NCBI RefSeq assembly: GCF_025460765.1
Contig: NZ_JAMWEG010000017.1
Coordinates: 1 to 64,000 of the forward strand
DNA length: 64,000 nucleotides
Reading direction: 5' to 3'
Origin: Micromonospora sp. MA102
Lineage (GTDB): Bacteria; Actinomycetota; Actinomycetes; Mycobacteriales; Micromonosporaceae
In this document: positions 58,530 through 64,000 of the stretch, one piece after another
Position numbering within the stretch: position 1 is the stretch's first letter
How the letters are laid out: each line of letters starts with the position of its first letter
Translations under genes and position numbers: made by a program
Notes under the pieces: generated by a model
The model's input: the letters and a program-made list of their open reading frames with translations, nothing else
The model's database searches: none
What the model was told of the DNA's origin: nothing

Positions 58530-59450
58530 CCTCGGGGACGTCGTGCAGGTCAGGCAGCGGCGGCTGCCGGGGGGCGCCGTCTGCCTGGGCCGGGTGGCGG
58601 CGCGGCCGGTGCGGGTCCGCGTGCGCTGCACGGACTGGTTCTGCAGGTACTCGCGGGTCTGGGGGACACGACGCTGGTGAGCAGTCCCTTTAACCAGAGC
58701 GTCGGCGAGGTGTTCGTCGATGCCGTTCATCCGCATATGCAGGGCGTCGACGGTGATGCCCAGGCGCGCGGCGATGGGTTCGATCGCCTGATACCCGAGC
58801 CGCAGGTCGATGTAGGGGTTCGAGGTCGGTGTGCTCGAGCAGACCGAGCCGGGCGGCGCGCCGAACGAGCAGGTTGGGGTGGCCGTAGAGGACGTGCGGG
58901 GTGCGGGGGCCGGTGACGTGCTCGACGTCCTGCACCGGCAGCGTGGTGCCGGTGGCGCGCAGCAGTTCGTGTCCGGCCCGCCAGGCGGCCATGCACAGCG
59001 CCGCATGCGGGGCGGGCTTGGCCAGGTCGACGCGGTCGCGCAGGGCGGTGAGGGAACCGGTGAGGATCTCCGCGTCCAGGTCGGCGGCGTCACCGGACCA
59101 ACCGGCGTGCAGCTGCCCGGCGTGCCGGCGTAACGCGGGCATCGCCATCGCCATCGCCGCCGCCGCGATGACCCAGGAGGGTCCGTCCAGGCGGGCGCGG
59201 CGGACCAGGTCCCGCCACACCGCGTCACGCGCCGAGTAGGAGCGGGGATGTGGCAGCAGCAATCCCGCAGTGCCGGCAGTGTCATGACACGGGACGGCAA
59301 GCCGTTGTCAGGTCCGAGGGTGTCCAGGTCGAGTGTCATCGGGTCGGGGCCGGTGGTCAGCGCCGCGAAAGCGGCGTCGACGGCGTCCAGCGGCGAGTCG
59401 GGCCAGCCCGGGTCGGACACGGTCATGTCCACACACTCCACGTCTGCCAA
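58530..59450 (-). pseudogene. Frameshifted integrative-element gene with HTH-like C-terminus
   Basis: The start (VDMTVSDPGWPDSPLDAVDA) lies in one frame, changes near 59255, continues as SYSARDAVWRDLVRRARLDG, WVIAAAAMAMAMPALRRHAG and PHVLYGHPNLLVRRAARLGL in a second frame, then returns at a CCCC run near 58824 as PYIDLRLGYQAIEPIAARLG and VDALHMRMNGIDEHLADALV. The last part looks like a sigma-region-4/HTH helix set. Removing one C at 58824 restores the second junction. The style matches proteins near the transfer genes of actinomycete conjugative elements; no named family. Confidence 0.5.
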
Positions 59451-60184
59451 AGGTCATCGATGACACGCCGAGACGATGTCGGCCTGGCGCGGAAGACACC
59501 GATTGCGCCACGGCGACCTCACAGACTTCTGACAGCCCAGGCCAGCAGCACGACGACAGCGAGCCCGCGCCCCGGCGCGCCGACCTGACAGACAACGGCG
59601 GCCCCCGGCGCCGACCCTGACAGCGGTCTGACACATCGACCTTGACCTGCACGTTGGCACCGCCAGCCCGGTGATGACACCAGCCGCACCAGCAAATCTG
59701 ACAGCCCTGGCCGTGCCGGTCAGCGGGGTCTGAAGGCGGTCTGGCAACCTCGCCGTGACGCCACGACGGCTTCGGCCAGCCCGCCGCTGTCAGACACCGC
59801 CATCCTGACGGCGGCACCGAGGCACGGCGTCCGTCACGGCGGCGATGAACCGCGATCGGGACAGTGGCATCGCCGGATGACACGACGTCGCGGCGCTGTC
59901 ATCGACGACACCGCATGTCCACACAGACCTGACATGCGAGCTCTGGCACGACGCGGCGCGGGTCTGACAGGTGCCTCCACCCACCGATGTCATCGGGATC
60001 CGTCGTCGCCCCGGCAGGGGTGTCCGTCGCCTTCCATCAGGTCAGTGGCGTCGACGGCCCTGGGGGCGCCGGTCTGACCGCACGGGGACGGCCTGCTTCC
60101 AGGGCCGCCACGGCGGTGCTGTCAGACCTCTGTCAGGCCCGGGGGTGTCCGCCAGAGCTGACAAACGCCGGTTTGAGGATGTCA
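59280..60184. repeat. Array of 21 TGACA/TGTCA pentamers in noncoding DNA
   Basis: By direct count 21 copies of TGACA or its complement occur in 905 bases, starting at 59280, 59285, 59306, 59334, 59461, 59530, 59586, 59618, 59629, 59675, 59699, 59788, 59878, 59897, 59930, 59965, 59988, 60120, 60131, 60159 and 60180. Many extend to YCTGACAG; others to GATGACAC or GATGTCATCG. Two form palindromes: TGTCATGACA (59280-59289) and GTCATCGATGAC (59453-59464). With base composition near 68% GC about one copy would be expected by chance. Spacing is irregular. Iterons of an origin, a partition site or a multi-site operator are possible. Confidence 0.7.
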
Positions 60185-60217
60185 GCGCATCACGGCGCGG
60201 CGCGGAGCCGACAACAC

Positions 60218-60412
60218 ATGAGCGAGCACACGCCGCAGCACCACCCCGACCATGCCCAGCCCATCGACCCGGCCCTGATCGACCTGGTCGCCGGCGACCC
60301 GCCGGTGCCGGTCACCTTGTGGTGCAGCGCCCGCGGCCCGGCCGACACCGGCCGCACCATCGGCGCCCGACTGGCCCGCCGGCTCGTCGCCGCCGCGTGT
60401 GCGGGCTGTTGA
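60218..60412 (+). pseudogene. Small accessory protein truncated by IS3 insertion
   Basis: ATG 60218 begins just after the pentamer array: MSEHTPQHHPDHAQPIDPAL, then LVAGDPPVPVTLWCSARGPA and TIGARLARRLVAAAC before running into IS3 sequence and stopping at 60412. The native C-terminus is lost. No family recognised. Confidence 0.4.
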
Positions 60413-60602
60413 TTGTCTCAAACTCGATGGGCGTCAGCTTGCCGAGGCGTCGTTGCCGTCGACGGCGGTGGTAGGTCCGTTCGATCCAGGTCACGATCGC
60501 CGGGCGCAGCTCCTGGCGGGTTGCCCGGCGTTGCCGATCGGGGACGTTCTTCTGCGGCAGGGCGAAGAACGACTCCATCGCGGCAGCCACCGCAGCTTGC
60601 AC
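60405..60602 (-). pseudogene. IS3-family transposase, C-terminal remnant
   Basis: Reading leftward: MESFFALPQKNVPDRQRRAT, IVTWIERTYHRRRRQRRLGK and LTPIEFETI, the last about 60 codons of an IS3-type orfB. The integrase core is absent. Confidence 0.75.
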
Positions 60603-60678
60603 CTGCGGTGGACGGCGCAGACGGTGCTGACCGTGCCGGCCTGAGCCCGGGCGGCCGACGGCGGGGTGGGCGCGCTGA

Positions 60679-62139
60679 TCACCAGGCGCAGGGCGCGTAG
60701 TCCTTCAGGAAGCAGCCGTACAGGTCTTCGCCCTGTTCGCCGCGGACGATCGGGTCGTAGACCCGGGCCGCGCCGTCGACCAAGTCCAGCGGGGCGTGGA
60801 AGCCGGCGTCCGCCAGCCGCATCTTCGTCGGGTGGGGCCGCTCGTCGGTGATCCAGCCGGTGTCGACGCTGGTCATGAGGATGCCGTCGGCCAGCATCTC
60901 CTGGGCGCTGGTCCGGGTCAGCATGTTCAGCGCGGCCTTGGCCATGTTGGTGTGCGGGTGCCCCGGCCCCTTGTAGCCGCGGGCGAACTGGCCCTCCATC
61001 GCCGACACGTTCACCACGTACTTGCGGCGGGCGGTCGCTGCGGCCATCGCCGGTCGCAGCCGGCTGACCAGCACGAACGGCGCAGTCACGTTGCATAGCT
61101 GCACTTCGAGCAGCTCGATCGGGTTCACCTCGTGCACCCGCTGCACCCAGCTGTTGACCGGGTCGAGGTCCGGCACCAGACCGCCGGCGTCGATGGCGGT
61201 GGCTGCCGCGATCCGTTCCGGCGAGGCGGAGCCGCTGGTCAGCGCCAGCGCGGTGAGCGCGTGCGGGGGGATCGCGGCCGACTGCGGTGGGGCGGTCACG
61301 CTGCCCGCCGGGTCGCCCCGGCCGGCTGGTTTGGCGAACGTGATCATCTCCGGCAGCGGGCCGTCCGGCAGGGCCGCCGCCTCCGCGGCGACGAGCTGCG
61401 CGTATGCCCCGGGCGTGCGGCGGACGGTCTGCGCCGCGTTGTTGATCAGGATGTCGAGTGGTCCCTGGGCGCTGACCGAGTCAGCGAGGGCGATCACCTG
61501 GGCGGGGTCGCGCAGGTCGATCCCGACGATCCGCAGGCGGTGCAGCCAGTCCCCGCTGTCCGGCATCGCGGCGAATCGGCGGACCGCGTCGTGGGGAAAC
61601 CGTGTGGTCACCGTGGTGTGCGCGCCGTCGCGCAGCAGCCGCAGCGCGATGTACATGCCGATCTTCGCCCGGCCGCCGGTGAGCAGCGCGCGCCGGCCGG
61701 TCAGGTCGGTGCGGGCGTTCCGGCGCTCCCGGTTGAGCGCGGCGCAGGGCGGACAGAGCTGATGGTAGAAGGCGTCCACCTCGCGGTAACGCTGCTTGCA
61801 GACGTAGCAGCCGCGCGGATTGTGCAGGAAACCGGCCGTGGCACCCACGGTTGGGGAGGCGAGCGGGATGCCCTGGGTCTCGTCGTCGATCCGGCCCGGG
61901 GCGCCGGTGGCGGTGGCCTCCGTCACCGCGCGGTCGGCCGCCGCAATGGCATCCCGCCGTTCCTCGCGTCGCCGCTGCTTGATCACCTTGTAGAGCTTCG
62001 CGGTAGCCCGTTGCACCCGCACCACGTCGGGGTGATCGGGAGGCAGGTCCTCCAACGCCTCGAAGACGCTGAGACAGGTCTCCAGCCGGCCGCGGTCAAT
62101 GCCGTATTGACCGGTTTCCGTAATGTTGTCCGCCGTCAT
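60679..62139 (-). CDS. SDR-type oxidoreductase with zinc-ribbon and N-terminal helical region
   Basis: 486 residues from ATG 62139. Residues 1-100 are helical and charged (LEDLPPDHPDVVRVQRATAK, LYKVIKQRRREERRDAIAAA). Residues about 125-155 hold a CxxC...CxxC zinc ribbon (GCYVCKQRYREVDAFYHQLC with PPCAALN). Then a Rossmann/SDR domain: RRALLTGGRAKIGMYIALRL, IDLRDPAQVIALADSVSAQG, DILINNAAQTVRRTPGAYA, VVNVSAMEGQFARGYKG and HPHTNMAKAALNMLTRTSAQ. At the usual Tyr-x3-Lys the first residue is Thr (TNMAK), so the classic catalytic Tyr is absent. Substrate unknown. Confidence 0.85.
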   Translation of the reverse strand: MTADNITETGQYGIDRGRLETCLSVFEALEDLPPDHPDVVRVQRATAKLYKVIKQRRREERRDAIAAADRAVTEATATGAPGRIDDETQGIPLASPTVGATAGFLHNPRGCYVCKQRYREVDAFYHQLCPPCAALNRERRNARTDLTGRRALLTGGRAKIGMYIALRLLRDGAHTTVTTRFPHDAVRRFAAMPDSGDWLHRLRIVGIDLRDPAQVIALADSVSAQGPLDILINNAAQTVRRTPGAYAQLVAAEAAALPDGPLPEMITFAKPAGRGDPAGSVTAPPQSAAIPPHALTALALTSGSASPERIAAATAIDAGGLVPDLDPVNSWVQRVHEVNPIELLEVQLCNVTAPFVLVSRLRPAMAAATARRKYVVNVSAMEGQFARGYKGPGHPHTNMAKAALNMLTRTSAQEMLADGILMTSVDTGWITDERPHPTKMRLADAGFHAPLDLVDGAARVYDPIVRGEQGEDLYGCFLKDYAPCAW

Positions 62140-62437
62140 ACCGTCGCTGTCTCGTCCCGTTCCCTGCGCCGGATCTACCCGGCCCACCCCAAGTCCGACC
62201 CGGAACTGTACGCACCGCACAGCCTTCGACGCATCCCGCGTCGGCTCATCAACCCAAAGACCGTCGAGGCCAGCCTCGCCCGGGTCTACCGAAACTATGC
62301 ATCTCCAGCCACGCCGAGCTCGGGGCGACCATGGGCAGGCCAGCCACGACGCCACCGGAGTCGATTCCCGTATGACGGCACGACGGCCTGCTCCTGTGCC
62401 GGCTACTTGCCGACCAGCGCCGCCACCGCCGGACCGG
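62140..62437. other. Intergenic, no supported gene
   Basis: About 300 bases upstream of the zinc-ribbon SDR gene. Frames exist on both strands but look like noise. It should contain that gene's promoter, which I cannot pick out. Confidence 0.3.
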
Positions 62438-62656
62438 CTAGAGTTGTGCGAGCTTCAAGTTCGTGCCGATCGTCATCGGTGGTGGGGTAATGGTTCGTGT
62501 CGTCCCTCGGACACGAACCGAATCCCAACGGTGCGCGGCAAGATCTACACTTGCCCGCACCGTTTGTGTTTCCGGGTCGTAGGTCAGGTTCAGCCCGAGA
62601 CTGCGGTAGACCTCCAGCTTGTGTTCCGGCTCGGCGTCCCGCACGGCGCTCGTCAC
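62438..62656 (-). pseudogene. Serine-recombinase C-terminal remnant
   Basis: The 72-codon frame reads DAEPEHKLEVYRSLGLNLTY, then DPETQTVRASVDLAAHRWDS and VRVRGTTRTITPP. This resembles the extreme C-terminus of actinomycete large serine recombinases (pattern K-x-E-V/I-Y-x-x-L-G-L-x-L-T-Y). The catalytic and zinc domains are missing. Assignment is by motif memory and is moderate. Confidence 0.45.
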
Positions 62657-62769
62657 GGCTGCATGTCGGCGTGAGCCTGGGCCAGGCTGATCCAGCTGCT
62701 GGCGCCGGCGGCGTGCCGCTGGTGGAGCGGACAGGAACGGCTGTCCGGGTGGACAGGAACGTGGCGCTC

Positions 62770-63729
62770 TCAGCGCGCGAAGCCGCTTGAGGCGAGTGCG
62801 TCGTGTGCTGCCCGCCGGCCTACTTCGATCATCTCGGGTGCCCGGTGAAACTCATGGCCGCGGCAGGCGTCCCTCGGGATTTCGATCAGCAGGTCCGGTG
62901 GGTGGCCGGCCAGCCGATACCGGATGAGAAGGTCCTCGACGGCCTCGATGGACAGGCTGACTACGTCGGCTCCGCGCAAGCCGGCGGGCAGGTCCCGCGG
63001 TTCCCGGTCTTCCGTGGTGATGGTCCCCATGGCGGCGTCGTTCGCCGGGTCGCCGTCGTCGGGCAGACCGGTGCCGATGCCGTCCCGATCGGAGGGTCGG
63101 ATGTCCCCCTGCATCTGATTCCACGGCACTCGAGTCGGGTGCGGGTCGGCCGACTCCCGAATCGGGGCCGCGTGATGGAAGTTCGCGCGGGCGCCGTTGA
63201 GGGAGACGGCGACGACCGCGTCGGCCGGTACCGAGGTGGTTGGCGCCATCGGCAGCGGATCCATCAGGCCGCCATCGGCGAGCAGCCGGCCGTTGACCAT
63301 GACCGGGGTGATCACGGGAGGCAGTGCGATAGAAGCACGCACGGCGATGTCCAGCGGACCGTGCTGGAACCACACTGCACGGCGGGCCAGCAGGTCCGTC
63401 GCGACCGCCGTGAAGGGCATGGGCAACTGCTCGATGCGCACGCCGTCGAGCAACTCGCCGACCCGGGCCATGACCTTGTCGGCCCGTATTGCGCCTGGTG
63501 CGCGTATGGCCGGGTCGAGCAGGCGCAGCACCTCGCGGTGGCCGATGCTGCGTACCCATTCGACGTACGTGTCAAGCTTGCCCGCCGCGTACAGCCCACC
63601 GACCAGGGCGCCTATCGACGAACCGGCGACACCGGTGATCTCCAACCCAGACTCTTCGAGGACCTGGATCACGCCGATGTGCGCGTAGCCGCGAGCCCCG
63701 CCTCCGCCGAGTGCCAGTGCGACCCGCAT
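62770..63729 (-). CDS. Patatin-like phospholipase
   Basis: About 319 residues from ATG 63729; a TTG at 63861 that overlaps the upstream stop is an alternative start. The fold's catalytic dyad is visible: oxyanion loop LALGGGGARGYAHIGVIQVL, nucleophile Ser in TGVAGSSIGALVGGLYAAGK (GSSIG) and Asp in GRLLADGGLMDPLPMAP (DGG). The C-terminal part contains an acidic insert and ends VGRRAAHDALASSG. It belongs to the bacterial RssA/YchK-type acyl hydrolases that act on membrane lipids. Confidence 0.9.
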   Translation of the reverse strand: MRVALALGGGGARGYAHIGVIQVLEESGLEITGVAGSSIGALVGGLYAAGKLDTYVEWVRSIGHREVLRLLDPAIRAPGAIRADKVMARVGELLDGVRIEQLPMPFTAVATDLLARRAVWFQHGPLDIAVRASIALPPVITPVMVNGRLLADGGLMDPLPMAPTTSVPADAVVAVSLNGARANFHHAAPIRESADPHPTRVPWNQMQGDIRPSDRDGIGTGLPDDGDPANDAAMGTITTEDREPRDLPAGLRGADVVSLSIEAVEDLLIRYRLAGHPPDLLIEIPRDACRGHEFHRAPEMIEVGRRAAHDALASSGFAR

Positions 63730-63857
63730 GTCACCACCGCCCACCGCTTCCATTCGGGCCGAGGCCCACCAGGCTTCGATGCCGAGGAGGTCGAGCGCGG
63801 CGGTCGCCTGGCTTCTCCCGGGGGTGAGCCTAACGACACCGCCATCGGTAGTGGTGC

Positions 63858-64000
63858 TCAATCACCAAAGTGCGGACCACGGCCTTTGACAACAACCGCA
63901 GAGCCTCCGAGCCATTGGTCACCGCCCGCCGGGCGGACAGCATCGATCATCTGGGGAAGCAGCCGGCGACCGGCATGGAGAACGGTGCCGTCGGGGCGGA
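63858..64000 (-). CDS. Unidentified protein, C-terminal end (runs off window)
   Basis: The last 46 codons read RPDGTVLHAGRRLLPQMIDA, then VRPAGGDQWLGGSAVVVKGR and GPHFGD before TGA at 63858-63860. The residue balance is protein-like. The stop overlaps the possible TTG start of the patatin gene. No family can be told from this piece. Confidence 0.5.
   Translation of the reverse strand, partial: RPDGTVLHAGRRLLPQMIDAVRPAGGDQWLGGSAVVVKGRGPHFGD

Noticed and set aside
59280..60184. CRISPR array
   Set aside because: The repeated unit is only 5-8 bases, in both orientations and with irregular spacing. There are no 24-37-base repeats or uniform spacers, and no cas genes.

Overview
The window is about 68-70% GC with dense codon use, GTG and TTG starts, GGAGG-type ribosome sites and many 4-base ATGA/GTGA gene overlaps. 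This points to a filamentous or spore-forming actinomycete (Micromonosporales, Frankiales or Pseudonocardiales type). I cannot name the genus. No rRNA or tRNA gene and no CRISPR array was seen.

Region 1 (1-18.4 kb) is an accessory patchwork. It holds the 3' end of an IS3-type element that cuts a membrane-protein gene, a MacAB-like ABC exporter operon beside an ArsR regulator, several very small overlapping genes, an intact IS5-family element inserted in an IS110 remnant, and small regulator-plus-target units: ArsR/SRPBCC/DoxX, Crp/YciI/TauE and TetR/DUF998. Three of these units have a clear inverted-repeat operator. Remnants of a SUKH-family gene, an IS6 element, a tyrosine recombinase, a DUF998 gene and a sugar ABC permease mark repeated recombination.

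Region 2 (18.8-55.8 kb) is a large and almost fully intact catabolic island. (a) A leftward operon has the parts of an aromatic meta-cleavage route: class II aldolase, single-domain extradiol dioxygenase, FAD hydroxylase and fumarylacetoacetate-hydrolase-fold enzyme. (b) A rightward operon encodes class III aminotransferase, aldehyde dehydrogenase, type III CoA-transferase and glutaryl-CoA dehydrogenase, which in this order fits 5-aminovalerate to glutarate to glutaryl-CoA to crotonyl-CoA. (c) After an IclR regulator comes a long operon: ThDP decarboxylase, aminoaldehyde-type dehydrogenase, a luciferase-like (LLM) monooxygenase, a Liv-type ABC importer, a deacetylase-fold hydrolase, two alpha/beta hydrolases, an SDR and a flavin reductase fused to an IclR effector domain. 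(d) A parallel operon has a Dpp-type ABC importer, a ketopantoate-reductase-like protein, a second LLM monooxygenase, an ACMSD-type amidohydrolase, M19 and M20 peptidase-family hydrolases, a second flavin reductase-IclR fusion and an SDR. A tandem double-MarR regulator closes the island. Operons c and d look like two versions of one scheme: import, flavin-dependent oxygenation with a ligand-sensing reductase, hydrolysis, then oxidation to central metabolites. The substrate is unknown; a nitrogen-containing ring or amide is my inference.

Region 3 (56.8-64 kb) is decayed mobile DNA: an IS6 pseudogene related to the remnant at 13.8 kb, a conjugative ATPase with an in-frame stop, a frameshifted plasmid/ICE-type gene, a 0.9-kb stretch crowded with TGACA/TGTCA pentamers, and an IS3 remnant. 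Then come a zinc-ribbon SDR of unusual architecture, a serine-recombinase tail, a patatin-like phospholipase and one gene running off the end.

The best candidates for something undescribed are the TGACA/TGTCA array, the paired flavin reductase-IclR sensor fusions with their twin catabolic modules, the alpha/beta hydrolase that has lost its nucleophile, and the zinc-ribbon SDR lacking the catalytic tyrosine.
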